Source: Epiperipatus broadwayi (taxonomy: Eukaryota; Onychophora; Udeonychophora; Euonychophora; Peripatidae). Taken from it: DNA of 64,000 nucleotides. The notes below the pieces were generated by a model. The model made no database searches, was not told where the DNA came from, and worked only from the letters and a program-made list of their open reading frames with translations. Location: NCBI GenBank assembly GCA_028023455.1, contig JAQFVV010012446.1, positions 6,385,501 through 6,449,500 of the forward strand. The letters run 5' to 3'. Shown in pieces: positions 36,129-46,997 of the stretch; the stretch's first letter is position 1; each line of letters begins with the position of its first letter. The translations under genes and the position numbers were made by a program.

Positions 36129-38120
36129 GTAAGTAATGTTCATTATCTGTAAAATTACGAGCATGTGTAAACCTATCTACTCATATGAAACATGATTTTA
36201 TATAAATATATATTTAATCTATTCTATCAATTTTAATAAGCTTGTCATTGAATTACAGTTTTATCAGATATGTAACACTGATAATATAAATCTCACGGAA
36301 TATTTAAATCTGAAAACGTTACTATGATAATACACAAGCCAGATTTTTGATATAAGAAAGGGAGTTATTTGCAAGTTTATTTTAAATGATTCTTTAAGAA
36401 CCTGACTTGTGAATAAGCATAGTAACATTTTTGATTGGTTGTACCGTGAATAGATTTATATTCAATCTATGTATTTTTATTTCTTTAAAAAATTGCTTGG
36501 TTATTTGTATAAATATTTCTTTAATAATGTTGATTACATTTAAGAATTATTAGTTTTAATTTGTAAGTTGAGACTTTGAAAAGATCTTTTTGTGTGTGTG
36601 TGCTATATAATAAAATGAATTAAGCAATCAAATTATGCAAATATTAGCACAAAGTGTGAAGATATATGGATATATATCTCAATTGATATTTTGGAAACTT
36701 TTTATCTTAATTCTAATTCAAAACATATTGCTTTTCAGCTACCTTTCTTTATTATACAAGTTTTATTAAATGTTTGGCATTAGATTTAAGATAAACCATA
36801 TGGATATTTTTTAATTAACTCTTTCATTCATAATAGTCTTAAGAAATAGCATAAGATATTGTAAAGGTAAATCAAAGATTCTAAGCTTGACTTGATATGT
36901 AATACCACGTTCGATCATTCACCAACAGATGATGACACAAATCTTTGCTTAACCTTTTCAAAATACTAAGTAAAATATAAAAATAAATCAAATTCTAGAT
37001 TAATAATGTTTGTTGTTACACTAGTGTATGTGAACGTTAATATTTCCTATATATGTTAAAATTATATAAGAATGAACCTTATGTTAGATATATGGACACA
37101 GTATGTTCCAATGAAAAGGGGTCTGGTTGTCTCTTCAAGTCACCTGCAGTGCCATCTCTGAATCGATGGGTTATGTCCTGACATAGATTGACTGTTCATC
37201 ACAAAAAATTTTCAGAAGCTAATGAGACGAGATCATGAGTTATGACATGGAATGTGACAGTGTGTTTTGTGCCTTAACCCATGATGGAATATTAAATTTT
37301 GTCTTAAATTGGACAAAACTGCTAATTTAAAATGATTCAAATCGTGCATCGCAGAGAATTCACGAATTGTAAGAACGTTTTCAAGTGATTTGCAACATGG
37401 GGAGAATGTTGAAGATGATTTACGATTGTGTAAAACACTAACATTTCTTGTCATAACTTGTGATTCAGGCATGTTAGTATCTTAAAGTTTTGTGGTTATG
37501 TTGCTATGTGAAACACATGCATTGATTTGCAGATGGCACTGCAGTTGCAGACAGCTTGCAGAGAGAACCAATCACCTTATTACTAGGACACATTGTATAG
37601 ATTGAATAAAGATTTATTATATAATGTCTTCTTTGTGTTTCTTAAATGGTTGTTTGATATAGTTTAAATGTCTGATATAAAATATTTAATGGCATACTTA
37701 TAAGGTTTTATACTATTTACAATTTTATCAAAATGCATATAATAATTAAAGTGAAGCTTTTTATTTTTTTCTTCCTAGTCATCATCACCTTACAGATATT
37801 CCCATAAGTTTTCCCATCTTCTGGTATACTCGTATAAAGTTCTTGTTAATTAAATAAGTTTAATCGTTCAGAACTAATGCTAACTTAATTACAATTTAAT
37901 TTGTTGTTATTTGTTGTTGTTGTTATAGTTATGTTTATATATATCCTATTTGGTTTTTAGATTAGTAAGTGATTAATTAAATTAAAATTTATATTTAAAA
38001 ACTTTGGGATGAGGGTGCAATTTTTTTTTCACTATTGTTTTTTTAAAGTCTTTATAAATGACACGAGCGAAAATGATTTAAAATATTTTGCTGCGCTATT
38101 ATTTTCTTTTCTTTGTTTAG
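36129..38120. other. Vps13 intron after exon 9
   Basis: 2 kb, with one mariner-like MITE at 37096-37600; otherwise AT-rich with nothing recognisable. Confidence 0.8.
37096..37600. mobile_element. Mariner-like MITE, copy 2, about 75-bp inverted ends
   Basis: Left end acacagtatgttccaatgaa...ctgcagtgccatctctgaatc; right end gatttgcagatggcactgcag...ctaggacacattgtata. They pair through the tgcagtgccatct / agatggcactgca core and the gtgtcc/ggacac ends. TA-rich flanks are consistent with a TA target. The 79-residue minus-strand ORF inside has no known domain. Confidence 0.8.
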
Positions 38121-38202
38121 CCTTTGAAAGATTTAATGGAGCGGTCTTACGAAAAATATCAAATTGAACTTCAAGCTGTACAAGTAATATTTGCTAGCCC
38201 AG
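38121..38202 (+). CDS. Vps13: Vps13 exon 10 of window
   Basis: Eighty-two bases, entering in phase 0 and leaving after one base. The peptide PLKDLMERSYEKYQIELQAV continues to QVIFASP and matches NLKEIMDRAYDSFDIQLTSVQLLYS of VPS13A. The acceptor is tttgtttag and the donor gtaaaa. Confidence 0.94.
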
Positions 38203-39242
38203 GTAAAAGTGATTTATTTGAACTATCTGTAAACCATATTCATTTCGTTAAATGTTTTTTTTTCTTTAAATTAATAAAATGTAATGATAATTTGTAAGAA
38301 TTTATTAAAAAATCAACTAATTCTTTAAAAATTTCAAGCATCATTTATAATTGCCATTGTGAATTTAAGTTTATATATATATAATTAAATAAATACCACT
38401 TAAATATGTAATTTATTAATGGTTTTTATTATATCTCTATAAAAGTCCTGCATAGTTGTTAGAGTGTCCGATTTGGGGGATCGGATGTTCTAGCATTGAT
38501 TCTGACACTTGCAGTTCTGGCGCTCGAACTTCTTATGAACTCCGAGCAATAAAACCGTATGCATTTTTTTTTCTATATGAAATTTATAGAAAAGTCATCA
38601 ATAACTAACCCATGTACAAAATTTGAAGGAAATCTATTCAATAAAAGTATGTCAAAATTCAGTCACAAGATTTAATCCAAATAAAGAGAATTTTTAAGTT
38701 AAATAAAAGTATTTAAAAATATGTTATTAAAATATTAATTTAATTAGAAGGGATTTGAACTCAGACTTTCAAGCTCCCTATAGCTATCCACTCCCTTCTA
38801 ATTACATTAGGTTCAGTATATAACAATATACTAGTATTTAAATAAAATATTAATTACTGGATTCATTATGTAGTATTTTAGTATTACTTATTGGATAATA
38901 ACTATACTTTCCAATCGCATTGAATATTGTCATGAATTTTGACCTCATGCTATTTATAAAGAAACTTTGTATCCAAATGTTTTTTTCTAAGGAAATAAAC
39001 TTATTTATTTATAAACAACAAATAACGAGTTCACAGACTGCCATAATACTGATACTCATTTTAATAGGTTATAAATATAAATACGCATAGCTAATGTACG
39101 TGAAATTTAAGTGGAAGTAACCAAAACCTCTAAATGTAAAGAATCCTTATTATTTGCATTTACTGATGTATAAGTGTTAAGCATATATTAGTTTACTTCA
39201 ATTTAATTTCATATAATAGAACTATGTTATTATTTTTATTAG
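38203..39242. other. Vps13 intron after exon 10
   Basis: 1.04 kb, containing the SINE at 38450-38578 and a fragment near 38750-38815 (gggatttgaactcagacttt) related to the start of the foldback arm at 24554. Confidence 0.8.
38450..38578 (+). repeat. SINE family 1, best-preserved tRNA-like copy
   Basis: The head atagttgttagagtg resembles a tRNA A box and tagcattgattctgac a B box about 40 bases later. It ends ccgagcaataaaaccgtatgc followed by a T run. It is a Pol III-type retroposon shared with 16800-16925 and 4185-4310, not a functional tRNA. Confidence 0.65.
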
Positions 39243-39360
39243 GTGAGGACTGGAAATATGCACGGACTCAATCTAAAACATGCATGCATTTACTTCAGCC
39301 TTCAAAATTTCAGCTGCAATTTCATAAATGCATTATTCAAAATGATCCTCGCATGCCAAA
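39243..39360 (+). CDS. Vps13: Vps13 exon 11 of window
   Basis: One hundred and eighteen bases, opening with GEDWKYART (VPS13A has GDNWREARK) and ending with NDPRMPK. The sequence LLQPSKFQLQFHKCIIQ fits the following beta-strand (HILVPMHFNLELSKAM in VPS13A). It leaves after two bases of the Lys codon. It is separated from the next exon by only 81 bp. Confidence 0.94.
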
Positions 39361-39441
39361 GTAAGAATTTTGTATTCATATAATTATAAAACTTTATTCT
39401 TTTAGTTTACTATCTGTAAATTAATTTTATTTTCATTGTAG

Positions 39442-39577
39442 AATGAGGATTATGGCTGTTCTCCCAAATTTAGCCTTTAATATCTCTGATTATCGCCTTC
39501 AGCAGTTAATTAATCTCGCTTTAAGCATTCCTACTCCGGAAAGCCCACCTCCTCCCCAGGATCCACTTGCTAGGCTG
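39442..39577 (+). CDS. Vps13: Vps13 exon 12 of window
   Basis: One hundred and thirty-six bases, completing the Lys codon and ending in phase 0. It encodes MRIMAVLPNLAFNISDYRLQ, corresponding to the FKIYGKLPLISLRISDKKLQ strand. A helix QLINLALSIPTPE follows, then a proline-rich stretch SPPPPQDPLARL that starts the flexible linker. In VPS13A this linker carries an acidic FFAT motif for binding the ER protein VAP. No such motif is visible in this exon. Confidence 0.94.
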
Positions 39578-39784
39578 GTAAGTTTTTAGAATATGCTTTA
39601 AATAATATTTGAGTATAAACATTATAATCTTTTTTTATAATTAGTTCCCGAAAACATTTCTAATATTGGTTAAGGAAAAGGTTTATTCTGTTTCTTTCTT
39701 TATTAACAGTAGACGAGCGTGCTTTTGGTTAGAGGAGCCAGATTTATAGCACCCATAAGGTGGCTGGTATGATGCAATATTTGT

Positions 39785-40165
39785 GATTATGTGTTGGACA
39801 GGTGTTAGAATTAATTGTTAAAGATCATTCGAAAAATTCAAACTTTATTTAAACTTCTCAAAATCATTCTATAATAGTACACCGGTTAATATGTGACATA
39901 ATGTTTTGAGTGGTATTATTTTTTTTTTTTCAGATATTAATGATCTAACCAGTGACAGTACTAGCATAGAAGTCAAACCTGGGACTCTTTAATGCTGTCA
40001 CTGATCAAGCCAATAACACCCGGAGAGGGTAATAATATCACTTGAAAGGTGATACGTGCTAAGGTTATAACTGTTATTGAATGCAATTGAAAATTTTAAA
40101 CAAAGTTGAATTTTTCTAAAGATATTTAACAATTAATTCTAGATGATGAAAAAAGACCCATATAT
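39785..40165. mobile_element. MITE family A, copy 3
   Basis: Left end tgattatgtgttggacaggtgttagaattaattgttaaag pairs with right end ttaacaattaattctagatgatg...gacccatatataat. The interior has cagtgacagtactagcat and the B-box-like gtcaaacctgggac, as in copies 1 and 2. Confidence 0.75.
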
Positions 40166-40689
40166 AATTATAAGTAAAATGCCTCCATTGTAAACTTTCA
40201 GACAAATGTCATCGACTCAAGCAGAGATGATTCTAATAAATTGTTTATAAAAGTGATATTGAGGAAAGTATTTAAATACTCTAATCCAGTTTTGGGGCAC
40301 ATGATTGTATAAGTTTTGTTTGGTCATTTTGAAAAGTACTGCTAAATGATTATTAAATAATTTTGAAGCATTGGGACACATTTGTGTAATAAACGTAACA
40401 ACAGGCAGATAAGTGTAATGTATTACAAATAGAACGGTAGAATCTTTGTCGGGCAGTTAAGTGGATTGTACTACATATTCAATGGTAGGAAGTAATTCAA
40501 ACTGCAATGCAGAAATTAAAAGCATGATTATTGAAGAAAAAAATATATAATAATATTAATAAACTGGTACTCAAAAATGAGTATGGTCATTCAAACTTCA
40601 CAAGAAGGGGGGAGGGGACTACTCCAGAAATAAATTTTGTTATGGCTATACAAACTAATCTGTGAACCACAATACATTCACATGTAGAA

Positions 40690-41225
40690 TATGCTGGTCC
40701 ACTTTTTTGTTAACTTGATATTTTATGATGTCTTTTATTTTCCCCCGCAGAATACTTTTCTTTTAGAAATACTTTAACAACATCTCTGATTGTAGATCTC
40801 CAATGTATTCTATTCTCTGTTATATTTTTCCAACGGAAGCAATTGACATTACACTTCTTCAGAATATCCTTATAATATAGGTAGCATCTACCTCTCTTAC
40901 AAATCCAATGTTCAAATTTGCCATGAAAGCACCTTTTTAGGAAGTCTTCTATTTTTCAATTGTTTACATGTCCAATCCAATGAAGGTATGATTTTACAAT
41001 AGTGGACTCAATAATATCATGTCCAGAAAGCTGAAGAATATATTGATTGGTTTTATGAACTTGCTATTGTATTTTTAAAAGTTTACAGATCAATCTTAAA
41101 TGAAACTTTTCTAAAGCCTTTATATTGTACTGATAGTGTCCCAGTTTTACATCATACAATAAATTTGGTAAAATAACAGCGTTATATGTAGCTCTCTTAA
41201 TTGCAATAGTTATTATCCTAAGATA
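40690..41225 (-). pseudogene. RTE-like reverse transcriptase C-terminal relic, downstream half
   Basis: The minus strand reads YNAVILPNLLYDVKLG, then NIKALEKFHLRLICKLLKIQ followed by a stop. Further on come GHDIIESTIVKSYLHWIGHV and LKRCFHGKF. These match the end of the RT palm and the H-I-K-x-L-E-x-F-H-x-R-x-L-R tail common in RTE-like non-LTR elements of invertebrates. Stops show it is dead. Its upstream half appears to be at 45528-45760, on the other side of a later insertion. Confidence 0.8.
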
Positions 41226-41754
41226 AAGTTTCAAGTGCTAATATAGTACGTGCTCGATGCCATATTGAATTTTATAACTCACCCAAAATCTCTGCTGACA
41301 TATTCAAGTGATAAATGACATCAATTATCAACACATAATTTTAAAAATGGTGGTTACAAAATTGTAAATTTCATCATTAATTACAAAATCAAAATGCAAA
41401 GTTTGCATTTGTCATCAAGTATTTAAAAATCAAAATCCTAGTTTTGACCATTTTCAGTGCCGATATAGTACATGCTCAATGCCATTTTGAATTTTATAAC
41501 TCACCCAAAATCTCCGCTGACATATTTAAGCGATAAATGACATCAATTATCAACACATGGTTTCAAAAATGGTGGTTACAAATTTCATCAAATCCTAATG
41601 TTGATCAATATTTAACATTTAATAAAAATAAAATCGTGAGTAAATATTTTGCATTAACATATGTTATCACAATTTACATAAATCTTTCAAAAATCAAAAT
41701 GCAATTAACGTTTGGGTGCTGATATAGTACGTGCTCGACATCATTTTGAATTTA

Positions 41755-41975
41755 ACCACAAACCCCCCCCCCCTACTTAAAAAAACAACAACACACAACA
41801 AACCCACACTCTTTTAAAAAAAATTGTTAAAAAATCCCAACTCCCATCATTAATTAATTATTTGTTGGTTTATTAAAAAACAAAATCCCTTTTTTAAAAA
41901 ATTTTAAATATTAAAAAAAAAAAAAAAAACAAATTTGTGAAAAAATTTTTTTAAAAAAAATTTTTTAAAACAATA
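41755..41975. other. Homopolymer-collapsed stretch, possible assembly or polishing error
   Basis: The third terminal-repeat unit starts normally at 41717. It then turns into runs such as 11 C (41763-41773), 17 A and repeated aaaaaattttt blocks, while keeping landmarks such as catcattaatta and acaaaat. It looks like a low-quality version of the neighbouring units rather than a natural sequence. Confidence 0.5.
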
Positions 41976-43497
41976 AAACCTATCAACCTGCCTGTTTCAC
42001 CTATTATATTCTGTAATAGCGTATTTCTGTTTCACTCAGATTGCGTGTATTTCTTTAATTTAAAACTTTGAGTGTGTGGTTATATTGCAGTGTATGTGTG
42101 CATATAATCATCTTGTTAATTATAATATGAAGATGCAGTCATATACGCACATACCACCCTACATTTGTTAAAACTGAAGTAAACATAGCAGTGTGTAGTT
42201 AGAATTTATATATATAACAGAATTATAAGTTTAAAATTTATAAAATTACTCATTTAAGTGTTAATATTCATTTAAAATAATTTTCGAATTCTATTGTTGT
42301 TAAAATTACACAGTCTGTAAATTGTTTACGGGTTTTAACATTTCGTCTAAAAATAATCTTTTAGCTGAAAATTGACCTCATTTAAAATTATAGGTAAAAA
42401 CAAAATAGAAAATCCAATCAGGCATAAATTCATGCTAAGTGCAATTGGGAAACCCAAAGGAATAGAGCTTTTAACTCCAGATTTAGCTGTGGCTAATATT
42501 TAAAAAAAAAGTAGAAAATTTAGTTAAAGGCAAAGTTTGAAGTCAGTAAATAAGTGACGTTGCCAAAGTAAAACGGGGAGGAGAATACTGGCAAAAATAT
42601 GATATAAAAAAACCTGTAGTAGCCATTAAAAAGTGTTGAGTCGCATTTTTCCAAACAAGTGTTGAATAATAATTGGAAAGCGTTCCTGCATTACTTTGAC
42701 CAAGCTGAATTCTGACCAAGCCATTACCAAAGCTGTTAAAATGAGAACTGTCAGCTAGTGAGATGATATGACTGGCTGTCTGTCTCCCATGGAAAACTGT
42801 TCTACAGAATGGAAGCAGACATCAACCTTAGGCTGAACCCAGTGATGAAGAAGCTTCATCTGAAGTACTAGATAATTCTTGACTGAAGTGATGGAAGAAA
42901 GCCACAACCAAAGTAATAGAAAGCCACAGCCTGATTTAATGGGGAGGAGAACCCCAGTAAAGAATGCCTTGAAAGACTTGCTACCAAGTATTACCGGTAA
43001 ATCATTCTGCAGAATACGCTAATTTCATAACTAAACCAATTCCAAATTAAAAGCTAGCTAACTAATCAAGTCTCGTATTTAATTATATTATTTAAATGTT
43101 AAACTAAACAGTTTATGTTAAATTTACTTTAAAGCTTAGAGCTCTCAAAATTCTTGCTTGATAATAAATATTTCAAGTAATCATAAATATTTAGATTCTA
43201 TAAAACCATTCAAATAAATTCTTCATTTCTAAATTATAACTATTGATCACTTTCTGCAATTTGATCTTATGCTATCTATATTTAGTTTTCAATTTCATGT
43301 TACGCTATGTTCATTCAAATGGAGTTTTGTGGGGGTTTAATAATTATCAGAGAGGCGATTAGGCAACTTTCCATTATGTTAGAATATTATCAGTTAAAGA
43401 AATATAGGCAAAACTCCCTTCTGAAATCAAACTATTATTTATGCTAGAGTAAGTCAATTACTTATAATACACAGAATAAGTTATTTAAAAATAAATA

Positions 43498-43645
43498 TTT
43501 TTGCGTAAGTTATTTTAAAAATCAATCTTTTGCTTAAGTAATTTAAAAATCAATATTTGTTTAATATTATATTTTTGCATAAGTTATTTTAAAAATCAAT
43601 CTTTTGCTTAAGTAATTTAAAAATCAATATTTGCTTAATATTAAG
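43498..43645 (+). repeat. Tandem duplication, unit about 73 bp, two copies
   Basis: The stretch tttttgcRtaagttatttta...ttaatatta occurs twice in a row with only one or two differences. It lies within the Foldback-like element interior. Confidence 0.85.
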
Positions 43646-44484
43646 CATGAGTAATTCTATACAGCATATAAGTAATATTTTAAATCTTAGTAAATCTTTA
43701 ATTTTGCTGTAACTCTCCTTAATTAGAGATTAAGCTATACAGATATCTTAAAGTGGATTTCTATTATTGCCTTTGTAGTGTAATTAGGTATACTATGTAT
43801 GAACTGACCAGTGGTAGTGGCACTGATAGAAGCTAAGATTTGGCGTAATTATTTTAGGAAAATATTAAATTAGCGTGGCGAATGTATTGTTAGTTAGCAT
43901 AAATATGCATAACTTCTTGCTATACCTATAATGGCCTACATTAGGATTGATTCCATGTCAAGTCATGTCTCGAAAGTTTAGGCAATGGGGACATTTATTT
44001 GTATTTGAAGGAACCAAAACATTCCAAGAGCGTGTTAAGCTGCTGTTCCGTTCACTTGAATAAAAGAGCCTCTTCGTATTATCGCAAGTAGTGTGGTCTG
44101 AGGAACCAATTACTAGGTAATGAACCTCAATTAAGTGCATTCGAAAGCACATATTCTGATACTATAGTTTGTAACGCACTAGAATCTGACGTTCGACTGC
44201 CCAGTATCATTTCAACCTCCCATAGAAATTAACATCGGCTTTGATCCGATTCGGAATCTGAGTTAATGCGATTATCTGTGTAGTAATTATATAATATTAC
44301 TAAAATATTATACATTGTGTTTAAACTTAATAATATAATTCCAAACTATTACCATTAAATTGATCATTCTTGCTATTACTGATTTTCACGGTGCAGACCA
44401 TAGCATAGGTTAGGATGTAAAGGATGGTATAAGCATATTGTCAGTTCAGCAAAGTCATAATCTAATTAGACATGCAACCCTAAA

Positions 44485-44715
44485 TTTCACTCACCTGTGC
44501 ATGAGCAAATATAATTGGCTTTGTTTATCGTTTATTGATAATTACATTAAACATTTGTAAATCTAAGTATTCATTCACCTGTGTGTGAGCAATATATAAT
44601 TTGCGTTATCATATTCTTTGTAAACCTAAGAAGTCACTCACCTGTGTATGAGCTATATATAATTTTTTGTTACCATATTCTTTGTAACCCTGAGTATTCA
44701 CTCACCTGCATGTGA
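44485..44715 (+). repeat. Minisatellite, four copies of a CTCACCTGTGTRTGAG word
   Basis: Copies at about 44489, 44574, 44634 and 44699 are each followed by caatatataatttg-like sequence and separated by cttWgtaaacctaagta. The core is a near-palindrome (ctcacctg...tgtgtgag). Confidence 0.8.
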
Positions 44716-44822
44716 GCAATATGTGCATAATTTATTTTGCTTTATAACTTATTAAGCGTTAAATTAAATTTATGAAATATAAATTTATCTCTGTCTCCAT
44801 TCTTGCTCATTACTTTATGAAT

Positions 44823-44990
44823 CACTAGTTAAGTTATATAATATGGGGGGGGGGGTCTCATGTTTTACTGCTTTGCTATTGCTGGAACGTGAATAGAGAG
44901 ATATCGCACTAGTTAAGTTATATAATATGGGGGGGGGGGTCTCATGTTTTACTGCTTTGCTATTGCTGGAACGTGAATAGAGAGATATCG
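44823..44990 (+). repeat. Exact-looking tandem duplication, 84 bp twice, with G11 runs
   Basis: The unit cactagttaagttatataat...gaatagagagatatcg occurs at 44823 and 44907 with no difference that I can see. Each copy contains an 11-base G run (44845-44855 and 44929-44939). Confidence 0.9.
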
Positions 44991-45527
44991 AGTGTAGCCT
45001 CAGGTATGTGTTTCACCATGTGTTGAATTAGAAGCACAAGTAAAGGAGTTGAGGTATGATCAGACATAGGATATTACTATCCCGACTTGGTCAGCTTTTG
45101 GTTCTCTGTCTCTTGAGCAAATGTACAAACCTGACCGTTACAATGTTATCACAATTTATATATGTCTTTCAAAAATCGAAATGCAATTTATATTTGTTAT
45201 AAGCCTATGAAAGAAATCAAAAGGCAATTTACATATTTTATTTTTGAGAGATTTATATAAATTGTGATAGCATATGTTAATGCAAAGTATTTACTCACAT
45301 TATTTGATTTTTTATTAAATGTTAAATATTGATCCAGATTAAGATTTTGATTTTTAAATACTCTATGACAATTGCAAACTTTGCATTTTGACTTTTTAAT
45401 TAATGATAAATTTGTGATTTTGAAACCACATATTGATAATCGATATCATTTATCGCTTGAATATGTCAATGGGGATTTGGGTGAGTTATAAAATTCAAAA
45501 TGGCATCGAACGTGTACTATATCAGCA

Positions 45528-45760
45528 CCAAATATGGTGCACCAAATATTCTATCTTTTAACTTATTAAAAGTAGTGGTAGCACATTGGAGTCTGTGTTT
45601 GATCTCAACATCTAAGTCCATTTTTTTATTTATGAAACGACTAAGGTATTTGAACTGGTTTATATTCTCACGTGGATAAACATCCAAACTGAAAATTGTT
45701 GAAGATTTTTCTTCTGTCACTTGCTGGTGTGGTACATATTCATCACATACATTCACTATT
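45528..45760 (-). pseudogene. RTE-like reverse transcriptase relic, upstream half
   Basis: The minus-strand ORF includes INQFKYLSRFINKKMDLDVE then IKHRLQCATTTFNKLKDRIFG. This is the F-x-Y-L-G-S-x-I...D-x-E-I-x-x-R-I-x-x-A-x-x-x-F motif just upstream of the segment found at 40690-41225. Together the two parts read as one element split by the 41236-45527 insertion. Confidence 0.82.
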
Positions 45761-46684
45761 GTAAGCTTTTAAAAACATTGTTTTGATGATTTTATTTAAT
45801 TTAGTATTACATACTAATCGAGTTCACACATATTTCCATATTTGTTGCTTACGCAATATTTTTTTTTTTACCTTTTTAAATTTTGTGATTTATATTATGA
45901 ATATTAAAAATTAGTATAATTATAAGATAAATTAATGTTTTCTTTTTTTTTTTTCTAATTATAAGTGTTACATTGAAAACTTGGAATATTTGATTAGAAA
46001 TCTGTAAAGACATCACAACAGTCTTATTTAGGAATATTGATGGTTTGTAATGACTTTAGACATCACGGATAATTTTATATAAATATTCTCATTTCTTCTT
46101 CTTTTTTTTGTTTAATGGTTTGTTTGTTTTTTAACATAATGGATAAAGCTCTAAAGAAGGCTGTTGGATAGTTGAAATTGTCACCTATTTTGGATATTTG
46201 AATATAATAAAATATTGTATTTGCATTGTGTTAAGTAAATAAAAGAGTATTCGTATTGCTTGTTCATATTAAGAATAAATTAGTGATGTTTTGATTACTT
46301 CAAATGCCATACTAGGAGAGGTTGATTATTTTGTAAAGTTTTCTGCTGAGTGAGCAAAATGCAGAAGTGTTGCCTAAATTGTCTTTTAGTAGACGGAACA
46401 TTTTCAAGTGGTCAGATCACATTATGCAGCAAAAGTGATCCAGGAAGTGGATATTAAAAAAATGAGGATTTTCCATTAAAGATTGCTTTTGGTTTTGTCT
46501 TTTGAGTCACTTAATAAAGACACTGCAAACTATTCCCGCAGTGCACTTATATATGGCACAAATTATGTAGCAAATAGAAAAACTGCTGTGAAAAATTCGA
46601 GCAGCTTTAGATAGAAAAAAAAGAACTAGGTTTACATAATTAGAGGACTACCTGTAGTAATAATTGTTTTTTGTTTTTTTTTAG

Positions 46685-46855
46685 AAGGAACCGGTGACAA
46701 CCAATTTAAAAACTCAGGCAGTTATAAAGAATATTTCCAATTTAAATCTTGAAGCAGTGAAAACCCAAGATGCTGCTTCTAAACCGCCATTAGAACATCA
46801 AGATTCATCCTCTATTAATTTTATTGAAATGGAAGCAAATTTTGAAATTAGTGAG
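46685..46855 (+). CDS. Vps13: Vps13 exon 13 of window, linker to next groove module
   Basis: One hundred and seventy-one bases, 57 codons, phase 0 at both ends. The first 40 or so residues (KEPVTTNLKTQ... to ...LEHQDSSS) are polar and not conserved, as expected of the linker. The last part, INFIEMEANFEISE, aligns with the strand that begins the next module in VPS13A (MTTFKIRFEVPK). It was placed by frame continuity with exons 12 and 14 and by the final strand. The donor is gtttgt, a weak one. Confidence 0.85.
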
Positions 46856-46997
46856 GTTTGTAATATATTTAAGAATTTTATGTTTTATATGGCAAGTATT
46901 TTTATGTATTTATTATCAATCCAAATTTATTATTTGTTGTTTAAATGATAATTTTATTAGATTATTCCATTATTAAGCCCGCTTTATGCTTTTTCAA

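Larger units (their letters stand above)
41236..45527. mobile_element. Foldback-like element with tandemly repeated terminal inverted repeats
   Basis: About 4.29 kb. The left end starts tgctaatatagtacgtgctc and the right end finishes tactatatcagca; the inverted match runs inward through tgccattttgaattttataa, ctcacccaaaatct, gataaatgacatcaattatc and tttgcattt...atcaaaat. The left arm is itself a tandem array: the start word recurs at 41458 and 41717 (periods 222 and 259 bp). The interior (41980-45130) has no long ORF but several tandem repeats. It separates two halves of one retrotransposon ORF, which supports a real insertion. A target duplication is not obvious. Confidence 0.75.
39578..46684. 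other. Vps13 intron after exon 12
   Basis: 7.1 kb. From left to right: MITE-A copy 3 (39785-40165), an RTE-like relic (40690-41225), a Foldback-like element (41236-45527), the second half of the RTE-like relic (45528-45760), then AT-rich DNA without features. Confidence 0.8.

Noticed and set aside
37233-37472. 79-residue minus-strand open frame
   Set aside because: It lies wholly inside a mariner-like MITE and has no transposase motif.
42400-43000. Region that looked like a possible gag or second gene
   Set aside because: No frame stays open for more than a few dozen codons and no motif was found; it is interior sequence of the Foldback-like element.
44480-44715. Regularly spaced near-palindromic repeats that could suggest a CRISPR array
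   Set aside because: There are only four copies, the spacers are similar to each other, and the genome is clearly animal; it is a minisatellite.
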